Part shown: in pieces, positions 50,784 through 59,379 of the stretch
How the letters are laid out: every line of letters begins with the position of its first letter
Numbering within the stretch: position 1 is the stretch's first letter
Assembly (NCBI GenBank): GCA_022841205.1
Contig: JALHCK010000006.1
Span: forward strand, 1-64,000
DNA length: 64,000 bases
Direction of reading: 5' to 3'
DNA from: Methanomicrobiales archaeon
GTDB taxonomy: Archaea; Halobacteriota; Methanomicrobia; Methanomicrobiales; Methanospirillaceae
Made by a program: the position numbers and the translations under genes
The notes under the pieces: model-generated
Seen by the model: only the letters and a program-made list of their open reading frames with translations
The model's database searches: none
What the model was told of the DNA's origin: nothing

Positions 50784-51876
50784 GCGGAGAAGAGAGTTTC
50801 TCCAGATGATGCGGTCGTTCACGCTTGAACATGGATACTTCACGATCACCGATATCCAGAATGCGGCAGGGGTGCCGCGTAGCACGGCACAGGACTGGAT
50901 CATGCGGCTGGTCGACGAAGGCTGTGTTATCCAGCGGGAAAAGAAACAGGGCCGATCCCCGGCAAGGTATGCATCACTTTCAGCCCTTCCCCAGAGCACC
51001 TGTCAGAAAATCTTCACTACCGTGGATGGGGACCAGGTCCGGATTTACCACGAGTGCCTGAGTAGTGCATGCGCAGCCTATTGCGAGCATCACCATGCGC
51101 TTGCCGGGGATATCGTGCAGGAAATCCTCCGGGACGGAGCTCTGCTGCGGGAGAGTGCCCGCATGGGGAGATGCGAGATCACCATCGGACTTCACCCGTT
51201 TCCTGCCGTGGGGGTGGTCGGGGTTGAACGGGATGGGGATGACATCATCCAGCATATCAGGTGCATCGGAGGCCCGGCGTTTTCATTGACCGATATGATG
51301 TCCCGGGCTGATGGTGTCTGCGATGTGCAGGTCAGGCGGAGCGGAGGCGTGGTGGAAGGGGCAATCAGGACCCGTGTTCTCACCCACCTGATCATTGGTA
51401 TAGATGATACCGACAGCAGGGAAGGCGGGGCAACATTTGCCCTTTCTCTTGCCCTCCTCCAGTTCCTGGGGGGGATAAAAGGAGTCATTCCCATCGATCA
51501 CCATGTTGCCATGCTCAATCCTGACATCCGTGAAAAGACTGCAGGAAATTCATGCTCCTCGATCGAGCTTGCAGTCCCCCCCCATCTTGTCGATAAGGTG
51601 TCGGACCGGGCAATACTTTTTGTAGGGGATGAAGCCCTAACTCCGGAATGGGGGGTTGCCGTGAAGCGGGGGTTCCGCATCGACCCTGGATTTCGTGCAT
51701 ATGGAAGAAAGGCCCGGGAGGGGCGGATCGGTCCTGGTGAAGCGGCACTTGTTGCGAAACGCTTCGCCATCGACCTCCATGGTGGAAGAGGGACAACCGG
51801 TGCCCTTGCCGCAGTCGCCCTTGCCGGTTTACCAAACGAGATCCTTCTCGATCCGGAAAGAGAGATCCCCTCTTAA
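50767..51876 (+). CDS. winged-helix/TiaS-like (IGIDDTDS) fusion protein
   Basis: A 369-residue protein. Residues about 1-60 form a helix-turn-helix (DIQNAAGVPRSTAQDWIMRLV). A cysteine/histidine stretch, CLSSACAAYCEHHHAL, follows, and the second half starts with LIIGIDDTDSREGGATFALSLALL, the mark of TiaS-like domains, which in the tRNA-Ile2 agmatidine synthetase act on C34. TiaS itself has a different overall layout, so this is a relative; the methanogen marker 11 group also has this IGxDDTD motif and is an alternative. Start ATG 50767, with AGGGAA upstream, inside the end of hom. Confidence 0.7.
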   Translation: MSGVIKRRREFLQMMRSFTLEHGYFTITDIQNAAGVPRSTAQDWIMRLVDEGCVIQREKKQGRSPARYASLSALPQSTCQKIFTTVDGDQVRIYHECLSSACAAYCEHHHALAGDIVQEILRDGALLRESARMGRCEITIGLHPFPAVGVVGVERDGDDIIQHIRCIGGPAFSLTDMMSRADGVCDVQVRRSGGVVEGAIRTRVLTHLIIGIDDTDSREGGATFALSLALLQFLGGIKGVIPIDHHVAMLNPDIREKTAGNSCSSIELAVPPHLVDKVSDRAILFVGDEALTPEWGVAVKRGFRIDPGFRAYGRKAREGRIGPGEAALVAKRFAIDLHGGRGTTGALAAVALAGLPNEILLDPEREIPS

Positions 51877-52018
51877 ATTGGGAGAACCGGGTTGTTATTC
51901 CACCGTGCCGGGCACTGGAAAGAGGCAGAAAGCACCGGGGCACTCCTGATCTGGCGTGTGGCAAAGGTTAAACGATTCTTATGAGATCATTTTTCTGCAT
52001 ATGACTGTTGGAGAGGGC

Positions 52019-52897
52019 ATGAAACGGACCATCAGCCCCGGGATGGTATCGCGGCTTTTAGTCCTTCAGCAGGGAGAGATTAACGAGTACCATATCTACA
52101 GGCACCTTGCCGCAGCTCAAAAAAACGTGCAAAACCGGGATGTCCTTCTAAAAATTGCAGATGAGGAACTTTCCCACTATAAAATTCTCAAACATTATTC
52201 CGGAAAAGATCTTGCGCCACAATGGCATCATGTATGGAAGTACTCGGTTGTTGCGAGGCTCTTTGGTCTCACGTTCGGGACAAAATTGATGGAGAAGCGG
52301 GAGAACAGGGCCATCGATACGTACCAGGAAATTGCCAAGGTTATCCCGGAAGTTGAACGGGTGCTGTCCCAGGAAGAGGAGCATGAGATGGCCCTCATCG
52401 GGATGCTCGATGAAAAGGCTCTCAGGTATGTCGGCTCCGTGGTGCTTGGCATAAACGATGCCCTTGTCGAGTTCACCGGAAGCCTGGCGGGATTCACTCT
52501 CGCCCTACAGGAGACAAGGATCGTTGCTGCCGCCGGACTGATCATGGGAATTGCCGCCGCACTCTCCATGGGGGCCTCGGAATACCTCTCCCAGAAGTCG
52601 GAGAAAACAGGAAACAACCCGATTACCGCAGCTATCTATACCGGAGTTGCCTACCTTGTAACGGTCTTCATCCTTATCCTGCCCTTCCTGGTGATGACCG
52701 GAGCCCTGGAAGCGTATGGCATAACGCTGGCAGCGGCCATCGCCATCATTGTACTCTTCACATTTTACACGGCAATAGCACAGGATCTTCCCTTCTGGCG
52801 CAGGTTCATCGAGATGGCGGCCATCAGTCTTGGTATAGCTGCAATTTCATTTGGCATCGGCATCCTGGTGAAGATCTTCCTGAACGTAGATATCTGA
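52019..52897 (+). CDS. ferritin-like/VIT1 fusion membrane protein
   Basis: A 292-residue protein. Residues about 15-135 form a four-helix ferritin-like domain with di-iron ligands in GEINEYHIYRHL, ADEELSHYKIL (E-x2-H) and SQEEEHEMALI (E-x2-H). The rest, from SVVLGINDALVEFTGSLAGF, is a VIT1/CCC1-type transporter of five spans. Such fusions (MbfA-like) export iron or manganese from the cytosol, with the ferritin-like part sensing or loading the metal. Start ATG 52019 has GGAG six bases upstream; ATG 52001 is an alternative. Confidence 0.87.
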   Translation: MKRTISPGMVSRLLVLQQGEINEYHIYRHLAAAQKNVQNRDVLLKIADEELSHYKILKHYSGKDLAPQWHHVWKYSVVARLFGLTFGTKLMEKRENRAIDTYQEIAKVIPEVERVLSQEEEHEMALIGMLDEKALRYVGSVVLGINDALVEFTGSLAGFTLALQETRIVAAAGLIMGIAAALSMGASEYLSQKSEKTGNNPITAAIYTGVAYLVTVFILILPFLVMTGALEAYGITLAAAIAIIVLFTFYTAIAQDLPFWRRFIEMAAISLGIAAISFGIGILVKIFLNVDI

Positions 52898-53055
52898 AGA
52901 GGTTTTGACCCGGCGTCAAAAGTAGAAGAAAAGAAACAACCCGATCCTCAATACAGCTACTGCCGGGAATGTCCGCCCGCAGCGTTCCCGGGAGCTGTTC
53001 CGGGCACTACCTGGCGTGACCCCACGTCTCCAGACCTGGAAAATGTGGGATGTCC

Positions 53056-53211
53056 CTACCGTGCAGGGACAAACCGTACCTTTGCTGCACCACAGATCGG
53101 ACAGATCCAGTCTGCCGGGACGCTTTCAAACGGGATGCCGGGATCGATTCCGGCATCCCCTTTTTCGTGGTCGTAGATATGTCCGCAGATCGTGCACATC
53201 ATCTCTTTCAC
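53056..53211 (-). CDS. rubredoxin
   Basis: A 51-residue rubredoxin: MCTICGHIYDHEKGD, GIDPGIPFESVPADW and ICPICGAAKVRF hold the four iron-ligand cysteines in two C-x2-C knuckles. It carries single electrons between soluble enzymes. Start is uncertain: GTG 53211 has AGGAAG upstream and gives a normal family length, and ATG 53202 is also possible. It lies 49 bases downstream of a winged-helix gene on the same strand and is probably controlled by it. Confidence 0.88.
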   Translation of the reverse strand: MKEMMCTICGHIYDHEKGDAGIDPGIPFESVPADWICPICGAAKVRFVPAR

Positions 53212-53260
53212 AGTCTCACACTTCCTGTCATGAATGGGGGATAACCCCCTTCTCTGGACC

Positions 53261-53506
53261 TCAGATGCTCTTGAGCTGGTAAAGGGGTTTTCGCGCATCC
53301 CTGAAGTTGAACTTGGCCACGATGAGACCGCATTCCTTCAGGCGGTTCAGTGCGTTCCTGATGGTGCGTGGCGAGAATGAAACGCTTCCCACCATCTCGT
53401 TCAGGGTCCTCGGTTTGCCGTCCTCGAGGAGTGAGAATACGGCTTTCGCGGAGGACGGGAGTTGTTCAACGGTTCCTTCTTTCCTGATACTGGTCAATTC
53501 TGTCAT
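53261..53506 (-). CDS. winged-helix transcriptional regulator
   Basis: An 81-residue protein from ATG 53506, with AGGTGA five bases upstream. It is one winged-helix domain: LPSSAKAVFSLLEDGKPRTLNEMVGSV forms the first helices, SFSPRTIRNALNRLKECGLIVAK is the recognition helix and wing, and FRDARKPLYQL the second wing. No ligand domain is present, so it may respond to redox or oligomerisation. It precedes the rubredoxin gene and is divergent from the V4R regulator gene. Confidence 0.8.
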   Translation of the reverse strand: MTELTSIRKEGTVEQLPSSAKAVFSLLEDGKPRTLNEMVGSVSFSPRTIRNALNRLKECGLIVAKFNFRDARKPLYQLKSI

Positions 53507-53600
53507 GGTTCTCACCTCATATGTTTGTGTTCTGAAGGCTCCTGCCGGCACGGGTAAGGCCGCAAGGCAGGGGTGCGGCACCCGTGTGTCGTTTACAAGT

Positions 53601-53648
53601 TCTATGGTATACGAACATTCTATTGTATACGAACCAAACGTATATATA
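53601..53648 (+). promoter_or_regulatory. TATA box with two direct operator repeats
   Basis: TCTATGGTATACGAAC (53601-53616) and TCTATTGTATACGAAC (53619-53634) are direct repeats with an 18-base period and one mismatch, each containing the palindrome GTATAC. Immediately downstream, TATATATA (53641-53648) is a TATA box. The GTG of the next gene lies about 28 bases from the TATA box, so the message is likely leaderless. A third partial copy (GAGTATACGGAAC) lies inside the coding region near 53707-53718. Confidence 0.7.
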
Positions 53649-53672
53649 GCTTTTGTTCACCAAGAATAGTAC

Positions 53673-54473
53673 GTGAAAGAGCCCTCCCTGCCAGACTCCC
53701 GTTTCGAGTATACGGAACGCCCATCTTACATCGGCCTGTATGCCTCAGACCAGGGTATCCGTGCCATCGACAGCCCGGCCAAGGTCAGGATACTCGATAT
53801 GCTGGCCCGGCAGGCCATGGCATTCGAAGACCTGGTGGAGGGATCGGGGCGGGCAAAATCTACGATCTCGGTCCATCTGAAGGACCTGGCAGAATCGGGA
53901 ATCATCAGCGCGAAATCTGATCCCTCTGACGGGAGAAAGAAGATCTTTTATTTGAATGCCCTGTACCTTGCCGGGGCGGATTCATCGGGAAGAGGAGTGT
54001 TCGATCTCGATAAGTATATTCCCGGAACATTTACCTGCAACGGAGACCCTGGAGCGATGTTCAGGTTCCTCCTCACCACGATCCGCCTTACACTCTTAAA
54101 CCAGGGGATAATGATAGACCCGGTACTGAAGATGGCAGGCCTTAAGGCAGGGAAAGCCCTTTATCCCTGTGTCGATGCACCAGGGATAAGTTCGATGGTG
54201 AAGAATATCAGCCGGATATGGAAAGATAATTGTCTTGGGAATGTTGAGCTGGAACGCACCGATCCGCTGACGCTGTGCATTACCGATTGCTTCGAGTGCG
54301 TAGACCTCCCTGTCTCAGGAAGGCCCGCCTGTGCGTTTGAATCAGGGATACTCACATCCATCTTCTCATCGTTTTATTCCAGGAGGATGACTGCCATTGA
54401 GACCCACTGCTACGCGATGGGAAGCAACCTGTGCCGGTTTGTGGTGCTCGGGGAGGAATCCCCCGGGATTTAA
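53673..54473 (+). CDS. winged-helix regulator with V4R domain
   Basis: A 266-residue protein starting at GTG 53673. Residues about 35-95 are an ArsR-type winged helix (SPAKVRILDMLARQAMAFEDL...AKSTISVHLKDLAESGIISAK). Residues about 120-262 form a V4R-type domain (LTTIRLTLLNQGIMIDPVLKMAGLKAGKAL..., with C in CITDCFECVDLPVSGRPACAFESGIL). V4R domains bind small ligands, and with their cysteines may sense redox or metals. The repeats upstream suggest it regulates itself. Confidence 0.82.
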   Translation: MKEPSLPDSRFEYTERPSYIGLYASDQGIRAIDSPAKVRILDMLARQAMAFEDLVEGSGRAKSTISVHLKDLAESGIISAKSDPSDGRKKIFYLNALYLAGADSSGRGVFDLDKYIPGTFTCNGDPGAMFRFLLTTIRLTLLNQGIMIDPVLKMAGLKAGKALYPCVDAPGISSMVKNISRIWKDNCLGNVELERTDPLTLCITDCFECVDLPVSGRPACAFESGILTSIFSSFYSRRMTAIETHCYAMGSNLCRFVVLGEESPGI

Positions 54474-54491
54474 TTGCCGTCATTGAAGGTC

Positions 54492-54980
54492 TCACAGCAT
54501 GTGCCGGGGGGAGAGGAGCCATGACAGGGAACCCGAAACCGGGGCGCAAGAAAACTGACTGATCCTGGCCAGACCTCCTTTTTTCAACTTGATATCCGCA
54601 ACACCCATACCTCCGGTAATAATTCCTCCGATGCACTCTGAAAGGGAGGGTTCGTGCCCGACAATGAGGAGCGCAGAGAGATCGGTGCATAGGGCGATCC
54701 GGTCCATCAGTCCGGAGAAGTCCATGCCCGGTGAAAGTTCCTCCCAAATCTCAGCTCTTTTAGAGTAACAGTAAACGCCGGCAACGATCTCCGCGGTTTC
54801 AACAGCACGTTTCAGGGGGCTTGTGGCAATCAGGTCAAAACGGCACCGGTTCCGGAGCATCCAGGATGCTTCCTGCTGCATCTCATCCCGCCCCTGTAGG
54901 GTAAGGCGTCGATCCGCGTCAGATTTCCCGGAGGAAGAGGTAACTTCTGCCTTACCATGCCGAAGAATATACAGCTCCAT
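54492..54980 (-). CDS. SixA-like histidine phosphatase
   Basis: A 162-residue phosphatase from ATG 54980. The catalytic LYILRHGKAE (R-H-G) is at the N-terminus, SPLKRAVETAEIV in the middle and LLIVGHEPSLSECIGG holds the second histidine. Length and motifs match SixA-type phosphohistidine phosphatases, which act on small phosphorylated proteins or metabolites. Convergent with the V4R regulator gene, with 18 bases between. Confidence 0.82.
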   Translation of the reverse strand: MELYILRHGKAEVTSSSGKSDADRRLTLQGRDEMQQEASWMLRNRCRFDLIATSPLKRAVETAEIVAGVYCYSKRAEIWEELSPGMDFSGLMDRIALCTDLSALLIVGHEPSLSECIGGIITGGMGVADIKLKKGGLARISQFSCAPVSGSLSWLLSPRHML

Positions 54981-55125
54981 GAACATGAGACGACACCTGA
55001 GATTATCAGTATACCTCATGTTATCACCAGGAGCGGGGTGAAGAAGGGGGTCTTATTCCGCTGAAGGTTCATCCCTGCGATACCACTATGTACTGGTATA
55101 GTGAGCAGTCAACCAGAGAACAGTC

Positions 55126-55577
55126 ATGTACAAGAAAAAAATCCTGGTGGCAGGAATCGCCGGGGGTCTCCTCCTCATGGTGGTTATCCTGGCAGCAGGT
55201 GCTGCCGCAGCAGCGATTCTGCCATACAACATATATGATATACCGGGTATGCGACCGGCAACCGATCCGGTGTCGCTCTATATTTTTTCTACCCCTTTGT
55301 CCTTGCTTTGGCAGGGGCAATACTATATGCAGCGATATCCCCGGCCCTTTCCGGAGGTATTGCCCTGAGAGGTGTGACCTTTGGGCTTCTCCTCTTCATG
55401 ATCTCAACTGTTCCGAGCCTGTTTGTAATCTGTAGCTCCATGAATTATCCTGTCGGATTCTACATCTCGAATATCCTGGCAGGGCTCATCGGATTTCCTC
55501 TCTTCGGCATGCTCTGCGCCAGTATCTGGAGAAACGGAGGGATCATTGCATTGAAGAGGGAAGCAGATCGGATTTAA
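55126..55577 (+). pseudogene. multi-span membrane protein gene with a frameshift
   Basis: From ATG 55126 one frame gives MYKKKILVAGIAGGLLLM and a second span-like stretch until about 55283. The natural continuation lies one base back: FFYPFVLALAGAILYAAIS and then spans ending at 55577. The break is in a run of six T (55283-55288). Together the parts make a protein of about 150 residues with four spans. The shift could be real decay or a sequencing error in the T run. I do not recognise the family. Confidence 0.6.
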
Positions 55578-55656
55578 GGTGCAGCATGGTGAGAGATCAC
55601 TTTCTCCCTGCAGTCACCTGATTTTTATCATCCAGGATCTATAATTTCTTATAACC

Positions 55657-56823
55657 ATGGCCCTCGGGAAAGGAGCATATTTACGAAGCATCACATCGTC
55701 ACATCTACTCCCGTCCATCCATGTGGGGACAGAACTCGAGGGAAGCTCTCCCCCGTCCGTCTTTATAGGATCCTGGAACTACCCGAAGGTGTATGCCGGT
55801 CCGATGATCGCACCGCTCCATGGGGATACAAGGATACTGGATATGCCCGAGTCCTGGATACCGGAACGACGTTCCCAGGAGGAGATCATATCCTACCGGA
55901 TGAGCCTGGTCCGGGGCAAGCTCATGCAGGATGTCTGCGAACTCGACTCCAGGTTTGCCGGGCAGCTGCGGGAGATCGCCCTCTCGGCAGGATCGATTGA
56001 GAGCGAGGCCAGCTTCGAGCAGGTTCCGAGAGGTTTTTCCATCTCTGAAGAACAGACTTCATTTGGCCCGAGCGCAGGCATTGAACGGCTGGAAATCGAA
56101 TCCCGTGCATGGGACCCGAAGCTTGAGAAGATATACTACGATACCGATCTTCCTGCCGCTTCGGCAATCGCATCACTCCATGCCAATGGCGTTCCGTTTA
56201 CCTCGATCCAGAAGGCACTCTCGGTAGGGGCGCTCGGCAGGGAAGCATCACGGAAAATGGTCCCGACCAGGTGGGCGATTACGGCCTGCGATACGACCCT
56301 GGGGGATCGTCTCCTCAGGGATATCAGGCAGCACCAAGTGATCGATACCGTCATGGTACACAGGTTTTCGAGTCTCCATAACCACTACGCGGTGATCCTT
56401 CTCCCGACTCCCTGGCAGTACGAATGGATGGAGGCCTTTCTGCATGTTACAGGGACCGAAGAACTGATCTTTTCCGATTTCGAACAAAACAGGGGAAAAC
56501 GAGGGTATTCATCGGTAGGGGGGTGCTTCTACTCGTGCAGGATGGCCCTCCTAGAAGCCCTCTCACGCGAACAAAAACAGGCGGGAGCGATCGTCCTTCG
56601 GGAAGCACGAAAAGGATACATCCCGATGGGAGTCTTCAATGTCCGTGAGAATGTCCGAAACGCTATGTTACAACCCCCAGATCACTTCGAGGATCTGACC
56701 AGCGCCCTGAATTCGGTGGGATCAGGATTCCAGCTGCCCGTGTCCCGGTTTGTTGATGAGAGCTCGCTCCTTTCGGACTGCCTGCGCATGAAGCAGTCAC
56801 GGCTCCCGGACTTCGTCAGGTAA
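55657..56823 (+). CDS. nreA: Nre-family DNA repair protein
   Basis: A 388-residue archaeal Nre protein (COG1602). Motifs: PPSVFIGSWNYPKVYAGPM, LDMPESWIPERRSQEEIISYRMSLVRGK, NGVPFTSIQKALSVGALG and MVPTRWAITACDTTLGDRLL. NreA proteins act with PCNA in repair of mitomycin-type damage in haloarchaea. This one has no N-terminal zinc finger, but ends in KQSRLPDFV, which has the Q-x2-L-x2-F shape of a PCNA-interacting peptide, so the partner link seems kept. Single gene. Confidence 0.87.
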   Translation: MALGKGAYLRSITSSHLLPSIHVGTELEGSSPPSVFIGSWNYPKVYAGPMIAPLHGDTRILDMPESWIPERRSQEEIISYRMSLVRGKLMQDVCELDSRFAGQLREIALSAGSIESEASFEQVPRGFSISEEQTSFGPSAGIERLEIESRAWDPKLEKIYYDTDLPAASAIASLHANGVPFTSIQKALSVGALGREASRKMVPTRWAITACDTTLGDRLLRDIRQHQVIDTVMVHRFSSLHNHYAVILLPTPWQYEWMEAFLHVTGTEELIFSDFEQNRGKRGYSSVGGCFYSCRMALLEALSREQKQAGAIVLREARKGYIPMGVFNVRENVRNAMLQPPDHFEDLTSALNSVGSGFQLPVSRFVDESSLLSDCLRMKQSRLPDFVR

Positions 56824-56917
56824 AGAACTATAAAGTATCCGGGAAAGAGCCAGTTGTCATTCGATTATGCTCATCTTTCCGCCCCGAAATCGACCACGGC
56901 CGTTCTTCAGCAGGAAT

Positions 56918-57001
56918 GCGAGGGAAGGGATTCGAACCCCTGAACTCCTGCGAGACTGGACCCTAAATCCAGCGCCTTTGACCTGGCTCGGCAACCCTCG
57001 C
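56918..57001 (-). tRNA. tRNA-Leu (anticodon UAG)
   Basis: Reading the minus strand gives an 84-base class II tRNA: acceptor GCGAGGG pairs with CCCTCGC, the D arm is TTGCCGAGCCAGGTCAAAGG, the anticodon arm is CTGGA-TTTAGGG-TCCAG with UAG at the anticodon, and a long variable arm TCTCGCAGGAG follows, as expected for leucine tRNAs. The T arm is GGGGTTCGAATCCC. CCA is not encoded. No intron is seen. Confidence 0.95.
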
Positions 57002-57855
57002 AATGGTTAAGAACTTTCATTTCTGGAAATTTCTGCTTTTCCATTCCCGTGATCCGGGTTCCTGGTGATGGACCCGGAGATACCGGGAATAAAGATTGGT
57101 GCCTGGATTTTCACCGGGCATGAAATATCGCGTCGCTGGTAAGGATTACGTTGTTTTCGCACCACTTTATTATTTTGCGTAGTATATTCTCATCATTCAG
57201 GGCATTGATCAGCGAATACACGGAGCTTCGTGGATGAACAGTTTTGAGTGTCGCAAAATTATTATTTTGCGCAAAGATTATAAACATGGAAATATAACAG
57301 AAAATTGCCATATATGATGGCCTGGAAAGCTGAGCAGTACCGGGTTCCCAAACCTTGTCTCCAGCACCAGCAAGGTATGGTATCCGCACATCCCCGAATA
57401 CCTGGATAGGATATGGTAAGCAGGAATATCACGTGCCACACTGGGCAAAAGAACGATCGCGGCTGGTCGCCACCTTACAGCTGGCGGTTATTCCAAGGTG
57501 ATAATTCCCTCCTACGAGTGAACCTGCTTACCTGGTTATATTACGGAGATGTCCGCGATGCCTTGAAATTACCCGGTAACAGGTCGTTATTGGATCATAT
57601 ATGGTAAACCCTTTTCTGCTTTTTAATGGAAAGCGGAAGGGTGAAGGGATGAATACGACGCCGAATCTGCAGGGCGTTGTACCATTCAGTGGTATATTTG
57701 ACCTCCTAAACCCCTTCACTTTTCAAAAACCGCCTGGCACAGGAGGCACATGGGAATTCGTATCCTGAACCGGTGTCCTCAGTAAATCCGGCAGAATGGT
57801 TGCCAACGGGCCTCAAGAGAATCCTGATATTCTATGCATGTACAGGTTTTAGTGC
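57002..57855. other. long gene-poor, AT-rich stretch
   Basis: About 850 bases with no believable gene. Frames such as 57111-57389 (minus) and 57413-57607 (plus) have no ribosome site. The first half is AT-rich and contains the direct/inverted repeats noted separately. It may be the remains of a lost gene or an insertion. Confidence 0.5.
57252..57271. repeat. inverted repeat plus a second half-copy
   Basis: CGCAAAAT (57252-57259) and ATTTTGCG (57264-57271) are a perfect inverted repeat around TATT. The 13-base TTATTATTTTGCG inside it also occurs at 57167-57179. It may be an operator for a regulator encoded elsewhere or a relic of a mobile element. Confidence 0.4.
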
Positions 57856-59316
57856 ATGAAGCGCCTTGGGCATCTGGCAATCATTGCCCACGATATGGGA
57901 CTCATCTTTGAGTTCCTGGCGCTAATTACCCTAGTCCCATTTCTTGTTCTCCTGGTCTTCCAGGAATGGGACATGATCATTCCCATGGGATCGGTTCCCA
58001 TGGTCTTTGTCATCCTCGGTTTTCTCATCTCCAAAGTCCCCGGAAAGGCGACCACTCCCTCCCTGTCCGTTGCCCTGGTCGCAGTCTCCCTGACCTGGCT
58101 TGCGATTGCCGTGGTCGGAGCTCTCCCCTTCATCATTGCCCTCAAAATTTCATGGACAGATGCAATTTTTGAGGCAATGTCAGGATGGACGGGGACCGGG
58201 TTTACGGTCATGAAGTCTCTTGACACCATGCCCCGGACACTGATATTCTGGCGTTCATTCATGCAGTGGATTGGGGGTATGGGAGTCATTGCATTCGGGA
58301 TTGCCATGCTCTCCCATTCGGGGCTTTCCCAGAGCCGGCTCTATCGGTCAGAGGGTCGGTCGGAGGCCCTGATGCCAAGCGTTGTATCAACCGGGAGAAG
58401 AATGTGGACAATCTACTTTTTTCTCACCGTCATGTTCACCGGCCTGGTCCTCTTTTCCGGGATTCCAGTCTGGGATGCCATGAACCTGGTCATGGTCTCG
58501 ATTGCCACCGGAGGTTTCGCACTCCACGATGCAGGCATGTTCTACTATAACAACGAACTGCTGGAAATCCTCCTGATTCCTGCCATGCTGGCCGGAGCCC
58601 TGCCCTTCAAAGTCTATTTCCTCATTTACAGGGGAAAGTTCCGGGCATTCTTCCGCGACCCGGTGGTGCGGCTCATCATCGCCCTCTCCATAACAGGATC
58701 AGTGGTAGTTGCCATCAACCTGTATCTTTTCAATAATATCGCCCTTGATGATGCATTCCGGCAGGGTTTTTTCTGCACCATCTCAGGATACACCTGTACC
58801 GGGCTCCAGGACTCGACCCTTCAGTGGCTCCCCCTTCCACTCATCGTCATCACCCTGTTGATGATGATCGGAGGTGCAGCTGGAAGCACATCAGGAGGGA
58901 TTAAAACAAACAGGGTCATTCTTGGTTACGAAGGGCTCGTCTGGTGGTTCAGGAGACTATTCGTCCGGGGAAGCGTCATCATCCCGTTCAGGCACGAAGG
59001 ACGTAACATACCTTCGCGTATTTCTGAAGTCGATCTTTCGAAAAACATGCTCGTCATTTTCCTTTACGTGATAATGATCTTTATCGCAACTCTCCTCGCT
59101 CTCCACCTCGCTCCAACCACGTTTGAAGTCCACCAGGTTGTTTTCGAGCTGGTCTCTGCAGCAAGCAACGTAGGTCTGGGGCTCGGCTATCTCACACCTG
59201 CCAGCCCCGGTGCGATCAAGTGGCTCTTTGTTTTCGTGATGTGGATCGGCAGGCTTGAGATCGTCCCTGTGCTCATCCTTGCCATGGGAATTGTCCGGGG
59301 CTTCGAGTCGAAATAG
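57856..59316 (+). CDS. trkH: TrkH-type potassium channel subunit (first of a tandem pair)
   Basis: A 486-residue protein with about ten spans in the four M1-P-M2 repeats of the TrkH/KtrB fold. The four pore loops read SGWTGTGFT, SIATGGFAL, SGYTCTGLQ and SAASNVGLGLGY; each keeps the selectivity glycine. The C-terminal RLEIVPVLILA is the usual end. TrkH moves K+ (or Na+) inward with a TrkA regulator; no trkA gene is in the vicinity. Start ATG 57856. The next gene is a close copy 63 bases downstream. Confidence 0.9.
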   Translation: MKRLGHLAIIAHDMGLIFEFLALITLVPFLVLLVFQEWDMIIPMGSVPMVFVILGFLISKVPGKATTPSLSVALVAVSLTWLAIAVVGALPFIIALKISWTDAIFEAMSGWTGTGFTVMKSLDTMPRTLIFWRSFMQWIGGMGVIAFGIAMLSHSGLSQSRLYRSEGRSEALMPSVVSTGRRMWTIYFFLTVMFTGLVLFSGIPVWDAMNLVMVSIATGGFALHDAGMFYYNNELLEILLIPAMLAGALPFKVYFLIYRGKFRAFFRDPVVRLIIALSITGSVVVAINLYLFNNIALDDAFRQGFFCTISGYTCTGLQDSTLQWLPLPLIVITLLMMIGGAAGSTSGGIKTNRVILGYEGLVWWFRRLFVRGSVIIPFRHEGRNIPSRISEVDLSKNMLVIFLYVIMIFIATLLALHLAPTTFEVHQVVFELVSAASNVGLGLGYLTPASPGAIKWLFVFVMWIGRLEIVPVLILAMGIVRGFESK

Positions 59317-59379
59317 ATATGATTATCCGGCCTGCAGGGAGCGAATGCTGATATTTATTGCAGGTTAATTCTTCAGTGA

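Noticed and set aside
55283..55289. Programmed -1 ribosomal frameshift at the T run
   Set aside because: The codons in the zero frame (TTT TCT) do not allow a good re-pairing of the A-site tRNA, so a real indel or sequencing error is more likely.
57111..57389. Possible 92-codon minus-strand gene
   Set aside because: The end (SVYSLINALNDENILRKI) looks protein-like, but there is no ribosome site and the N-terminal half is poor; left as part of the gap.
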